Below, one piece after another: positions 53,598 to 62,989 of a stretch of DNA of 64,000 bases. Each line of letters starts with the position of its first letter. Within the stretch, counting starts at the first letter, position 1. A model generated the notes under the pieces. The model made no database searches and was not told where the DNA came from. It worked only from the letters and a program-made list of their open reading frames with translations. Made by a program: the position numbers and the translations under genes. The DNA is from Paracoccaceae bacterium (GTDB taxonomy: Bacteria > Pseudomonadota > Alphaproteobacteria > Rhodobacterales > Rhodobacteraceae), in contig JAJFIC010000091.1 in NCBI GenBank assembly GCA_021775315.1, forward strand, positions 1-64,000, read 5' to 3'.

Positions 53598-55316
53598 ATG
53601 AACAAGAGACTGGTCGTAGACCCGATCACCCGCATCGAAGGCCACTTGCGCGTCGAAGCACAAATGGAAGGCAACACCATCGCCGAGGCGTATTCGTCCG
53701 GCACCATGGTGCGCGGCATTGAAATCATCCTGCGTGGCCGTGATCCCCGCGATGCTTGGGCATTTGCTCAGCGGATTTGCGGGGTTTGCACGCTGGTCCA
53801 CGGGATCGCGTCGGTTCGCGCCGTTGAAAACGCGCTCGACATCAAAATCCCACAGAACGCGCAGTTGATCCGCAACCTGATGATTGCGGCGCAATATGTG
53901 CATGACCATGTGATGCACTTTTATCATCTGCATGCGCTTGACTGGGTGGACGTGGTTTCAGCCCTTGATGCTGATCCCAAGGCCACATCAGAACTGGCGC
54001 AGTCGATCAGCAATTATCCGAAATCCTCGCCCGGCTATTTCGCGGACGTAAAGAAAAAGCTGAAAACCTTTGTCGAACAAGGCCAGCTTGGCATCTTTGC
54101 CAACGGCTATTGGGGGCATTCGGCTTACAAGCTGCCGGCTGAGGCAAATCTGATGGCCGTGGCGCATTACCTTGATGCGCTGGAATGGCAGCGGGATGTT
54201 GTGCAGTTGCACACGATCTTTGGTGGTAAGAACCCGCACCCGAACTTTCTTGTCGGTGGCGTGGCCAGCCCGCTTGATCCGAACAGCGACAGCGCGATCA
54301 ACATGTCGACACTGGCCAAGATTTCCGAAGTCATCGACAAAATGGAAGACTTTGTGAACCTCGCCTATGTGCCGGACACTTTGGCCATTGCCGGGTTCTA
54401 TAAAGACTGGGGCGCCATCGGTGAAGGCGTCGGGAATTTCCTGACTTTCGGGGATTTCCCAACGGGTGATACGGATGATCCGTCCACCTTTAAAGTGCCG
54501 CGCGGGGTCATTCTTGACCGTGATATTTCGACAATTCACGAGATTGACCTGCATGAGGAAAGCCAGATTCAGGAATTTGTCGATCACTCGTGGTACAAAT
54601 ACGAGGGCGGCGAGGGCAAAGGCCTGCATCCCTATGATGGCGAGACCGAGTTCAACTTTACCGGCCCGAACCCGCCCTATGACCAGCTTAATGTCGATAA
54701 GGGCTATTCGTGGCTGAAATCACCGCGCTGGAAAGGCAAACCGATGGAGGTTGGTCCGCTTAGCCGCATGCTGATGATGTATGCGTCGGGCAATGACCAT
54801 GCCACGGAACTGGTGGATTACACGCTGAAAACGCTGGATGTACCAGTGACGGCGCTATTTTCGACCCTTGGCCGGACGGCGGCACGAACGCTGGAAACCA
54901 AGATCTACCTTGATTTCATGCGTGGTTGGTACAACGACCTTGTGGCCAATATTGCGGCGGGTGATCTGAAGACTCATAACAGCGAGAAATGGGATCCCCG
55001 GACCTGGCCGAAAAAGGCCCAAGGTGCTGGTTATATGGAGGCTCCGCGCGGTGCGTTAGGCCATTGGATCGTCATTGAGGACCAGAAAATCGCCAATTAT
55101 CAGGCGGTCGTTCCGACCACATGGAACGCCGGGCCGCGCGATGCAAACGGTGTGGCAGGACCATACGAGGCGGCGCTAAAGGGCCATACCCTTGCCAACC
55201 CGGAACAGCCGCTGGAAATCCTGCGCACGATCCACAGTTTCGATCCCTGTATTGCCTGCGCGGTACACATGGTTGGCGAAGACGGCAAGGAAATGATGGA
55301 GATCAAAGTCAGCTAG
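53598..55316 (+). CDS. hynL: uptake [NiFe]-hydrogenase large subunit
   Basis: A 572-residue catalytic subunit that splits H2. The nickel-iron site cysteines are Cys61 and Cys64 (RICGVCTLVHG) and Cys551 and Cys554 (DPCIACAVH). The maturation protease should cut after His557, removing a 15-residue tail. The ATG at 53598 has a GGAG site. It lies 16 bases after isp2; the order hynS-isp1-isp2-hynL marks the Isp group (1e). Confidence 0.95.
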   Translation: MNKRLVVDPITRIEGHLRVEAQMEGNTIAEAYSSGTMVRGIEIILRGRDPRDAWAFAQRICGVCTLVHGIASVRAVENALDIKIPQNAQLIRNLMIAAQYVHDHVMHFYHLHALDWVDVVSALDADPKATSELAQSISNYPKSSPGYFADVKKKLKTFVEQGQLGIFANGYWGHSAYKLPAEANLMAVAHYLDALEWQRDVVQLHTIFGGKNPHPNFLVGGVASPLDPNSDSAINMSTLAKISEVIDKMEDFVNLAYVPDTLAIAGFYKDWGAIGEGVGNFLTFGDFPTGDTDDPSTFKVPRGVILDRDISTIHEIDLHEESQIQEFVDHSWYKYEGGEGKGLHPYDGETEFNFTGPNPPYDQLNVDKGYSWLKSPRWKGKPMEVGPLSRMLMMYASGNDHATELVDYTLKTLDVPVTALFSTLGRTAARTLETKIYLDFMRGWYNDLVANIAAGDLKTHNSEKWDPRTWPKKAQGAGYMEAPRGALGHWIVIEDQKIANYQAVVPTTWNAGPRDANGVAGPYEAALKGHTLANPEQPLEILRTIHSFDPCIACAVHMVGEDGKEMMEIKVS

Positions 55317-55362
55317 GTTGCAAGCTGCCAATATCCTTGGGCAATCGCGGATTTAAGAGGGC

Positions 55363-56406
55363 GTGATGACTGGAAAGTCAGTAGATTTTGGCGGAACCAT
55401 CCGCGTGCGCCTGACTGTGTCCGGTGACAGGGTCGGCGGGGTGGACTGTATTTCAACCCGCCCGACTGACACCGCGCGAATGTTTATCGGACATTCGCCG
55501 GAAGAGGTCGTAAACCAAATCGGCACGGTCTACGCCCTATGTGGGCGCGCCCAGACGATCGCTGCGTTGCAAGCGCAGGAAGATGCCTGCGCTATTGACC
55601 TGCCTCAGACGCAAAACACCGCGCGCGATATTCTGAGGTTGGCGGAAATGTTGACCCAGACGTCGTTGCGGTTGTGTCTGCATTGGCCAGGGGTTCTGGA
55701 ATTGCCAGCTGAACCCGGCATCGTGCGCGCCTGTCTTGCGGTTGAAGGCGCGTTGCAGGCCGATATTCTTGGCGGATCAAACTGGAAAAGGGTTGGCGGT
55801 TGTTCGGTCTCTGCGGCCTCAAAACAGACAGTGGAAATGCTGGATTCCTTGTTGAACGAGGTCGCCGGAATATTCGTTGAAAACGGCTTGGCCAGCCGCT
55901 TGCGCCAAGCATTGTCTGACAGGTCCATGCAGGGTTTTGGCGCGCTTTCGCTGAGTGATCCGCTGGAACAGGGTGCGCTTATGCGCAATTGGGATCACCC
56001 GGTCATCAGCCCGTTACGTCAGAAATGGGGCAGTGGGCTGGCCGCACGGCTGGAAGCGGGATTGTGCGAATTGCGCGAAATCTCAGCGGCGATTGTGGCC
56101 CTTACGGCAAAGCTGGAACCGGACGACGGGATTAAAGTCGCCCCGATTAAAGACGGCTCGGGCGAGGCGGTTGTTGAAACCGTGCGCGGTGCGCTTTGTC
56201 ACAAGGTTACGATCCGCGACGGTCTGGTTTCCGCTTATGAAATCGAAGCCCCGACTGAGGCGAATTTTGCCGCTGACGGGGTGATTGAACGCGGCATTAT
56301 CCGGTCTGATGCAACAGATATTGCCGCCTTGAAACTGGCCGCTGAACTTCACGTTCTGGCTGTTGATCCCTGCGTCGCCTTTTCGGTGGAGATCGCGGAT
56401 GCATGA
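55363..56406 (+). CDS. hupK: HupK/HoxV-like hydrogenase assembly protein
   Basis: A 347-residue protein that looks like a reduced large subunit. Its N-terminal RMFIGHSPEEVVNQI and CGRAQTIAALQA recall the L1 region. The C-terminal VDPCVAFSVEI recalls DPCxxCxxH but keeps only one cysteine and has no histidine. HupK/HoxV proteins are thought to be scaffolds on which the Fe(CN)2CO part is built. It overlaps hypA by eight bases. Confidence 0.82.
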   Translation: MMTGKSVDFGGTIRVRLTVSGDRVGGVDCISTRPTDTARMFIGHSPEEVVNQIGTVYALCGRAQTIAALQAQEDACAIDLPQTQNTARDILRLAEMLTQTSLRLCLHWPGVLELPAEPGIVRACLAVEGALQADILGGSNWKRVGGCSVSAASKQTVEMLDSLLNEVAGIFVENGLASRLRQALSDRSMQGFGALSLSDPLEQGALMRNWDHPVISPLRQKWGSGLAARLEAGLCELREISAAIVALTAKLEPDDGIKVAPIKDGSGEAVVETVRGALCHKVTIRDGLVSAYEIEAPTEANFAADGVIERGIIRSDATDIAALKLAAELHVLAVDPCVAFSVEIADA

Positions 56407-56740
56407 AATGGCCCTCGCCGAAGGTGTGTTACAAATTGTTGAGGACACCGTGCAGGGGCAATCCTGTAGCAAGGTCGTCAAGATTTGGCTGGAAATCGGT
56501 GAGCTGTCGCATGTGGAACCCGCCGCGATGGAATTTTGTTTCGAGGCGGTGGTTAAAGGATCAATTGCCGAAGGTGCCGCGTTGCAGATCGACCGCGCAC
56601 CGGGCAAGGCTTGGTGTCACAATTGCGGTCACGAGGTGCATGTCGCGTCGCTGATCGCGGCTTGCCCGTTATGCAATGGGTTCAAGCTGCAAGTGACGGG
56701 CGGCGAAGATATGCGCGTAAAAGAGATGGAGGTGGATTGA
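56399..56740 (+). CDS. hypA: hydrogenase nickel incorporation protein
   Basis: A 113-residue nickel metallochaperone. His2 after the start (MHEMALAEG) is the nickel ligand and the zinc site is CHNCG and CPLCNG near residues 73-90. The ATG at 56399 lies inside the end of hupK. With HypB it delivers nickel to HynL. Confidence 0.94.
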   Translation: MHEMALAEGVLQIVEDTVQGQSCSKVVKIWLEIGELSHVEPAAMEFCFEAVVKGSIAEGAALQIDRAPGKAWCHNCGHEVHVASLIAACPLCNGFKLQVTGGEDMRVKEMEVD

Positions 56741-56741
56741 T

Positions 56742-57611
56742 ATGTGTACGACCTGCGGATGCGGCGGCGGCGATGTGAAAGTAGAGGGCGAACAGGGTTC
56801 GCACCCGCACAACCATGCTCACAATCATAACCACGGGCACCACCACGCTGACGAACATCACCACCATCACACTCATGAAAACGGCGATCTTGATTTCGGT
56901 GTCGGGATCAGCGGCACCCACGCGCCGGGCCTTAGCCAAACACGTATCGTGCAGATTGAACGCGATATCTTGTCAAAGAACGACCATCAGGCTTGGCACA
57001 ACCGCGACGATTTAACCCGTGCCGGGGTGTTGGCGCTGAACCTTGTATCCTCGCCGGGTTCCGGCAAAACGACGCTTTTGGCGCGCACTGCCATGGATAT
57101 TGGTGCAAAAAAACAAGTGTCCGTGATTGAGGGCGATCAGCAAACCAGCCTTGATGCCGATCGCATCCGGGAAACTGGTGCTCGTGCCGTTCAGGTCAAC
57201 ACCGGCAAAGGCTGCCATCTTGACGCCGAAATGGTGGCCCGTGCGATCACGCAACTTGCCCCGGAAAAGGACAGCGTGTTGTTCATCGAAAACGTCGGAA
57301 ACCTTGTTTGCCCAGCGGCGTTCGATCTGGGCGAGGCTGCGAAGGTTGTGATCCTGTCGGTGACCGAAGGCGAAGACAAACCGCTGAAGTATCCGGATAT
57401 GTTTCGCGCCTCAAAACTGATGATCCTGAACAAATCCGACCTGCTGCCCTATGTGCCGTTTGATGTCGATAAATGCGTTGAGTACGCGCGCCGCGTGAAC
57501 CCGGAAATCGAGGTTCTGCAACTTAGCGCGTTGTCCGGTGAAGGTCTGACCGCGTGGTATGACTGGATCGAAAACGCCGCGATTGCCCGGCCATCGGCTG
57601 CGGCTGAGTGA
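56742..57611 (+). CDS. hypB: hydrogenase nickel incorporation GTPase
   Basis: A 289-residue GTPase. CTTCGCG at residues 2-8 is the high-affinity nickel site, then a histidine-rich stretch (residues 21-45, about fifteen His) may store nickel. The P-loop SSPGSGKTT lies near residue 104, with NKSD near 228 for GTP specificity. It begins one base after hypA. Confidence 0.95.
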   Translation: MCTTCGCGGGDVKVEGEQGSHPHNHAHNHNHGHHHADEHHHHHTHENGDLDFGVGISGTHAPGLSQTRIVQIERDILSKNDHQAWHNRDDLTRAGVLALNLVSSPGSGKTTLLARTAMDIGAKKQVSVIEGDQQTSLDADRIRETGARAVQVNTGKGCHLDAEMVARAITQLAPEKDSVLFIENVGNLVCPAAFDLGEAAKVVILSVTEGEDKPLKYPDMFRASKLMILNKSDLLPYVPFDVDKCVEYARRVNPEIEVLQLSALSGEGLTAWYDWIENAAIARPSAAAE

Positions 57612-58727
57612 ATGCAAACCCTCGCCACACGCCAACCACTTGCCCCAGATACGATCGTCGGCGTTATTGTGTTGCCGCGTCCAATGCCGACGGTGATCGG
57701 TATGGGGGCGTATCTTAAGGCCAGTCTGTGTCTGATCCATGGCGATCAAGCGCAGGTCAGCCGCACGGCCGGGGACATGTTGACGCTGGAAGCGGTTGAA
57801 GATTATCATGGCCTGTTGGCGGAATTGCTGGCCAAAGATCCCGCCCTTGCTTGTGCCGCCCATGACCTCCACCCGGACTTCCTGTCAACGGTCGAGGCCG
57901 AGGCCCTTAGTTGCCAGACCCTGCCGGTCCAGCATCACCACGCGCATACATTGGCAACAACGTGGGAGCACGGCGTTCAGGCCCCGGTACTGGGCCTGTC
58001 GCTGGATGGGTTTGGCCTTGGGCCGAATAACCAGTCTTGGGGTGGTGAATTGCTGCGCGTCGACGGTTTGGAATTTGCGCGCCTCGGTCATCTGTCGTTA
58101 CTGCCCCAACCCGGTGGCGACATTGCAGCGCGTGAACCTTGGCGAATGGCAGCGGCGGCGCTGCATGTTTCGGGGCAAGGGTCGAAAATTGCCACGCGCT
58201 ATCCCGACCAACCGCATGCCGCGATGCTGGCGCAAATGCTGGACAAGGGCGTTAACTGCCCGGAAACCTCAAGCTGTGGGCGGCTGTTTGATGCCGCTTG
58301 CGGGTTGCTGAATATCCTGCCCGTCTCTGAATTCGAAGGTCAGGCCCCGATGGCGTTGGAGGCATTGGCGGTCGCGCCGGAAACTTTGCCGGGTGGTTGG
58401 AAAATCAAGGATGGAATCCTCGATTTTTCGCCCCTGCTGAACCGCCTGCCGGGAATGGCCGCACGTGACGGCGCGAACCTGTTCCACGGCACCATTGCCG
58501 CCGGATTGACCGACTGGGTTCTGAAAGCCCGCGAACAATCCAGTCTGGACATTGTGGCCTTTGGTGGGGGATGTTTTCTGAACCGGGTGATGACCGGATT
58601 GCTGGAAACCGCCCTTTCAGAGGCTGGAATGACGGTGCTGAAACCGATCCAATTGTCGCCCGGTGATGCGGGTCTTAGCTTTGGCCAAGCCATTGCCGCC
58701 GCGCTTTATGTTGAGCAAACGAGTTAA
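57612..58727 (+). CDS. hypF: truncated HypF (carbamoyltransferase part only)
   Basis: A 371-residue protein matching only the C-terminal Kae1-like half of HypF: VQHHHAHTLATT near residue 111, LSLDGFGLGPNNQSWGGEL and FGGGCFLNRVM. The acylphosphatase, zinc-finger and YrdC-like domains of the roughly 750-residue protein are missing. A similar short form (HypF1) is known in Ralstonia. It should carbamoylate HypE for cyanide synthesis but would need another source of carbamoyl-adenylate. It starts directly after the hypB stop. Confidence 0.88.
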   Translation: MQTLATRQPLAPDTIVGVIVLPRPMPTVIGMGAYLKASLCLIHGDQAQVSRTAGDMLTLEAVEDYHGLLAELLAKDPALACAAHDLHPDFLSTVEAEALSCQTLPVQHHHAHTLATTWEHGVQAPVLGLSLDGFGLGPNNQSWGGELLRVDGLEFARLGHLSLLPQPGGDIAAREPWRMAAAALHVSGQGSKIATRYPDQPHAAMLAQMLDKGVNCPETSSCGRLFDAACGLLNILPVSEFEGQAPMALEALAVAPETLPGGWKIKDGILDFSPLLNRLPGMAARDGANLFHGTIAAGLTDWVLKAREQSSLDIVAFGGGCFLNRVMTGLLETALSEAGMTVLKPIQLSPGDAGLSFGQAIAAALYVEQTS

Positions 58728-58739
58728 AGGAGTTGCCTT

Positions 58740-58961
58740 ATGTGCCTTGCGATCCCCGCGAGAATTGTTGGCCTGCGTGATGATGGGCTGGCAGATGTTG
58801 AACTGGAAGGCGTGATCAAAGAGGTCTCGTTGGAACTGGTCGATGGTGTCGGTCCCGGCGATTACGTGATTATTCATGTGGGGTACGCCCTTGCCAGACT
58901 TGACCCTGAAGAGGCGGAACGCACCCTGAAGCTATTCGCGGAAACGGGGCAGGCGGCATGA
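58740..58961 (+). CDS. hypC: hydrogenase assembly chaperone HypC
   Basis: A 73-residue protein beginning MCLAIPARIVGL, with the essential Cys2. It works with HypD to carry the Fe(CN)2CO group. The ATG follows AAAGGAG, and the end overlaps hypD by four bases. It differs clearly from the HypC-like protein at 49153. Confidence 0.93.
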   Translation: MCLAIPARIVGLRDDGLADVELEGVIKEVSLELVDGVGPGDYVIIHVGYALARLDPEEAERTLKLFAETGQAA

Positions 58962-60088
58962 AGTATATCGAGGAATTTCGCGACCCGAAGTTGGCGAAAA
59001 CACTGGCGGCGGCGATCACGGCAGAGGCCGATCCAAACCGCATTTATAAATTCATGGAATTTTGCGGCGGCCACACCCACGCCATTGCACGCTATGGGGT
59101 TGAGGATTTGCTGCCGGGCAATATCGAAATGATCCACGGCCCCGGTTGCCCGGTTTGCGTTTTGCCTGTCGGTCGTGTCGATGCCGCCGTGGCGTTGGCG
59201 ACGCAAAATGATGTGATCCTGTGTACTTATGCCGATCTGATGCGGGTGCCGGGATCGAAATTTGACTCGCTGATCAAGGCGCGTGCTCGTGGCGCGGATA
59301 TTCGCATGGTCTATTCCGTCACCGATGCGTTGAATATTGCCGAAGCAAATCCAGACAGCGAGGTTGTGTTTTTTGGCATCGGCTTTGAAACCACCACACC
59401 GCCGACGGCTGTGGCCCTAAAGGTCGCGCAGAAAAAGGGGCTGAAGAACTTCAGCGTTCACTGCAACCACGTCTTAACGCCTGCCGCGATGCGCGCGATC
59501 CTTGGCGGCCATGAAAACGGCAAGGCGGCGAACGTTGTTTTGGATGGGTTCGTCGGCCCCGCGCATGTCAGTGCTGTGATCGGAACCCAACCTTACCACG
59601 AATTTACACGCGACTATGCAAAACCCGTGGTTATTGCCGGGTTTGAACCGCTTGATGTGATGCAGGCCGTTTTGCAGCTTGTCAGACAGGTCAATGAAGG
59701 TCGCGCCGAGGTTGAAAACGAATACACCCGCGCCGTAACGCCCGAAGGCAATCGTAAGGCTCAGGCCTTGACGGACGAGGTTTTTGAGCTGCGTGATACC
59801 TTTGAATGGCGGGGCCTTGGCGCGGTTCCCGACAGCGCATTGCAGATCAGGCCGCACCTGTCGGCATATGACGCCGAAAAGCGGTTCCCGCTTGATCTGC
59901 CAACACCGACGGAAAACAAAGCCTGCGCATGTGGTGAAATCCTGCGTGGTGAAAAATCGCCAACCGATTGCAAGATTTACGGAAATCCCTGCACCCCTGA
60001 AAACCCACTTGGTGCTTGCATGGTTTCAAGCGAGGGCGCCTGTGCTGCCCACTGGACCTACGGTCGGTTCCGGGAAGTCGCGGAATAG
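58958..60088 (+). CDS. hypD: hydrogenase formation protein HypD
   Basis: A 376-residue iron-sulfur protein on which Fe(CN)2CO is assembled. Conserved stretches are FMEFCGGHTHAIARYG near residue 33, GPGCPVCVLPVGR near 67, and a C-terminal cysteine set (CACGEI, TDCKIYGNPCTP, GACMVSSEGACAAHW) for the [4Fe-4S] cluster. Coupled to hypC. Confidence 0.95.
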   Translation: MKYIEEFRDPKLAKTLAAAITAEADPNRIYKFMEFCGGHTHAIARYGVEDLLPGNIEMIHGPGCPVCVLPVGRVDAAVALATQNDVILCTYADLMRVPGSKFDSLIKARARGADIRMVYSVTDALNIAEANPDSEVVFFGIGFETTTPPTAVALKVAQKKGLKNFSVHCNHVLTPAAMRAILGGHENGKAANVVLDGFVGPAHVSAVIGTQPYHEFTRDYAKPVVIAGFEPLDVMQAVLQLVRQVNEGRAEVENEYTRAVTPEGNRKAQALTDEVFELRDTFEWRGLGAVPDSALQIRPHLSAYDAEKRFPLDLPTPTENKACACGEILRGEKSPTDCKIYGNPCTPENPLGACMVSSEGACAAHWTYGRFREVAE

Positions 60089-60097
60089 GAGCCCAAA

Positions 60098-61147
60098 ATG
60101 ACCAAAACAACCCTGCGCGGGGCGCGCCCCATTGATCTGGTTAAAGGCAAAGTCGACCTTAGCCACGGTGCTGGTGGTCGGGCTATGACTCAACTGATCG
60201 AAGAACTGTTCTTTGAAAGCCTCAGCAATGATTTGCTGAACCGCGAACATGATGCCGCAATGTTCACCCTGCCACCCGGTCGGATCGTGATGAGCACGGA
60301 TAGCTTTGTCGTTTCCCCGGTTTTCTTTCCTGGCGGCAACATCGGTTCGCTTGCGGTGCATGGCACTGTCAACGATCTGGCCATGGGCGGTGGCGTGCCG
60401 AAATACCTGACCGCGGGTTTCATCCTAGAAGAAGGCTTTGCGCTGTCCGATCTGGCAATCATCGTGAAATCCATGGCCGAGGCCGCGAAAGAGGCCGGCG
60501 TTACCATCGTCAGTGGCGACACAAAGGTTGTCGAGCGCGGCAAGGGCGACGGGATATTCATCAATACCGCGGGCGTCGGTGTGGTGCCGGATGGCATCGA
60601 AATCGACGGCACGCGGGCGCGTCCGGGTGATGCGATCCTTGTCAACGGAACGCTGGGGGATCACGGCGTCGCTGTGATGAGCAAACGTGAGAACCTGTCG
60701 TTTACCACCGAAATTCTATCGGACAGCCAGTCTTTGGGCGATTTGGTCGGCGATATGCTGACCGCAGCACCCGGCATGCGCGTTTTGCGCGACCCGACGC
60801 GCGGCGGTCTGGGCGCGACCCTAAATGAAATCGCGCGTCAGTCAGGCGTGGGCGTTGAACTGGACGAGGCCGCGCTGCCAATAAGGCCCGAGGTCAAAAG
60901 TGCCTGTGAGTTGCTGGGGCTTGATCCGCTTTATGTTGCCAATGAAGGCAAGCTGATTGCGATTTGTCCACCCGAAGACGCGGAGGCGTTGCTGGCTAAG
61001 ATGCAGGCGCATCCCAAAGGCCGGGCCTCTGCAATTGTCGGGCGGGTGCTGAAAGACGACCGTTGCTTTGTGCGAATGAAAACCGGCCTTGGCGGAACCC
61101 GTATGGTTGACTGGATGGCCGGGGAACAACTGCCTCGTATTTGCTAG
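60098..61147 (+). CDS. hypE: hydrogenase expression protein HypE
   Basis: A 349-residue ATP-dependent dehydratase that turns the carbamoyl group on its last residue into cyanide. The C-terminus is PRIC with the essential cysteine, and DLSHGAGGRAMTQLI and VLRDPTRGGLGATLNEIA are typical. It ends the hyp series. The truncated integrase lies just beyond. Confidence 0.95.
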   Translation: MTKTTLRGARPIDLVKGKVDLSHGAGGRAMTQLIEELFFESLSNDLLNREHDAAMFTLPPGRIVMSTDSFVVSPVFFPGGNIGSLAVHGTVNDLAMGGGVPKYLTAGFILEEGFALSDLAIIVKSMAEAAKEAGVTIVSGDTKVVERGKGDGIFINTAGVGVVPDGIEIDGTRARPGDAILVNGTLGDHGVAVMSKRENLSFTTEILSDSQSLGDLVGDMLTAAPGMRVLRDPTRGGLGATLNEIARQSGVGVELDEAALPIRPEVKSACELLGLDPLYVANEGKLIAICPPEDAEALLAKMQAHPKGRASAIVGRVLKDDRCFVRMKTGLGGTRMVDWMAGEQLPRIC

Positions 61148-61246
61148 GCGTCAGGTTCTCGGCTTTGTTTGCCTTCAAGTGTTAGCAAAACAGTCGAGCA
61201 CGTCTCCAATACGATATTGTTCAAATGTTGCCATTTTCCAAGAGGG

Positions 61247-61636
61247 TCAGGGTGGCTCTGGGCATTCCAGCAGCCCAACAATGGGCACTGAGTATTGGCC
61301 TTCAAGCAACAAGCGCGGACGCTCCAAAAGTTGGGTATCGCTAAAGCTCGCTGCCGTGGCAGGCACAAGCCCGGCCTGCCTCTGGATTTCCACCGCAGCC
61401 AGATACAGTCCTGATGCGTCCTGGGAGCGAAGCGACTCACCACGCGCCTTAGCTTCACGCCAATCCACTTCCAGTTTCTGCGAGATTTGCGCAGCTTTTA
61501 GTTTAGCTTCAGTGAAGTCCCCTGTTTTCAGGGAGAAGCTGATTAGCTTACGATGTTCAACATCGAAAAACTCACGCGGAACGGCGCTGTAATAATGCCA
61601 CCAACGCCCTTTTTGCTTTAGGTGCAATCCCCACAT
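61247..61636 (-). pseudogene. truncated site-specific integrase
   Basis: The 129-residue frame begins MWGLHLKQKGRWWHYY, which matches the N-terminal domain (DUF6538-like) of tyrosine integrases frequent in Rhodobacterales. The core-binding and catalytic parts with R, HxxR and Y are absent, and only 100 bases remain before the hypE end. It lies 120 bases from the 3' end of tRNA-Leu, the usual place for an island integrase. It is a remnant. Confidence 0.72.
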
Positions 61637-61755
61637 GGCTCATCCTGATCCTCTGGAATTGTCCAGAACCGGCAAAATACCGATCCAGCAAGATCAAAAT
61701 ATAACCAATAGAAACAATGCCCTAGGGGCGGGGTTCCGTTCTCTGATTGGGGATT

Positions 61756-61842
61756 TGGTGCCCAGGAGAGGACTCGAACCTCCACATCCTTTCGAATACT
61801 AGCACCTGAAGCTAGCGCGTCTACCAATTCCGCCACCTGGGC
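61756..61842 (-). tRNA. tRNA-Leu (anticodon CAG)
   Basis: The reverse strand gives an 87-base cloverleaf with an encoded CCA. Acceptor GCCCAGG pairs with CCTGGGC, the anticodon stem CTAGC/GCTAG encloses TTCAGGT with anticodon CAG, and a long variable arm follows as expected for leucine. Its 3' end faces the integrase remnant, so it is a likely attachment site. Confidence 0.95.
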
Positions 61843-61985
61843 AGGTGTCGTTCGTGAAAGGCGATTTATCCTTGGTTCCGGGTGGTGTCAACGGCAAGTC
61901 GACGTCTAATGTGTGATAATTGAAACTTGTTCCCACGCGCACATGGGATTATGGAATAACAAAGCCACCACGTCAGGAGAGCATC

Positions 61986-62981
61986 ATGCCCAGCATACCC
62001 AAAATCGCAACCGTATTTGGTGGCTCTGGCTTTGTCGGGCGTTACATCGTGCGGCGGTTGGCGCGTGATGGTTGGCGGGTTCGTGTGGCGGTTCGTCGTC
62101 CTAACGAGGCCATGTTCGTGCGCACCTATGGTGTTGTGGGTCAGGTCGAACCAATTCTTGCCAATGTCCGCGACGAGGCCTCGACAAGGGCTGCAATCTC
62201 GGGTGCTGACGCAGTGGTGAATTGTGTGGGCATTTTGCGGGAAACCGGGCGTCAAAAGTTCGACGCCGTTCATGTTGATGCAGCTGGCCGTATCGCGCGT
62301 TTGGCTGCCGAGCAGGGCGTCGGGAATTTTGTGCATATGTCAGCCCTCGGTGCGGATGCGAGCGGCGAAAGCGCCTATGCCCGCTCTAAGGCCGCAGGTG
62401 AAGAGGCTGTGCTGGCCGCATTCCCCAATGCAATGATCCTACAGCCGTCGGTGATCTTTGGTGCGGAAGACGAATTTTTCAACCGCTTCGCCAGTTTGGC
62501 CAAATACACGATGGTCCTGCCGCTGGTTGGGGCCGAAACCATGTTTCAGCCGGTCTATGTGGACGATGTGGCCAAAGCTGCCGTTATGGGCGCTAAGGGT
62601 CAGGCCGCACCGGGTGTTTATGAAATCGGCGGGCCGGTTGCGCGCAGTTTTCGCAATCTTATGCGTGGCATGTTGCGGGTGGTTCGCCGCAAACGAGCGC
62701 TTGTGGATATTCCTTTTGCGCTGGCCCGGATTAATGCGTGGTTTCTTGACATGGGTTCAATCGCCACGGGTCGTCTGATTAACAACACCATTCTGACGCG
62801 CGATCAGGTCAAGTTACTGGCCCATGACAGCATCGTGTCGGAAGACGCGCAAAAGCTAAGCGATCTGGGGATTGTGCCCACCCCGATGGAGGCTGTGTTG
62901 GAAAGCTATCTGTATTGTCACCGTGCCAGCGGGCAATATACCGCGATCAAGGATTCCGCTGACAATTTGCCCACAAACTGA
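61986..62981 (+). CDS. NDUFA9-like NAD(P)-binding protein
   Basis: A 331-residue atypical short-chain dehydrogenase. The dinucleotide motif TVFGGSGFVGRYIVRRLA is at residues 7-25. Alphaproteobacterial relatives are the complex I accessory subunit NDUFA9. Its catalytic Tyr-Lys pair is degenerate (AYARSKAAGEE). The ATG at 61986 has an AGGAGA site. It ends eight bases from the convergent uppP. Confidence 0.85.
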   Translation: MPSIPKIATVFGGSGFVGRYIVRRLARDGWRVRVAVRRPNEAMFVRTYGVVGQVEPILANVRDEASTRAAISGADAVVNCVGILRETGRQKFDAVHVDAAGRIARLAAEQGVGNFVHMSALGADASGESAYARSKAAGEEAVLAAFPNAMILQPSVIFGAEDEFFNRFASLAKYTMVLPLVGAETMFQPVYVDDVAKAAVMGAKGQAAPGVYEIGGPVARSFRNLMRGMLRVVRRKRALVDIPFALARINAWFLDMGSIATGRLINNTILTRDQVKLLAHDSIVSEDAQKLSDLGIVPTPMEAVLESYLYCHRASGQYTAIKDSADNLPTN

Positions 62982-62989
62982 ACCAAATC

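Noticed and set aside
61618-61836. Reverse-strand 72-codon frame over tRNA-Leu
   Set aside because: It is a readthrough of the tRNA gene and the following spacer, not a protein gene.
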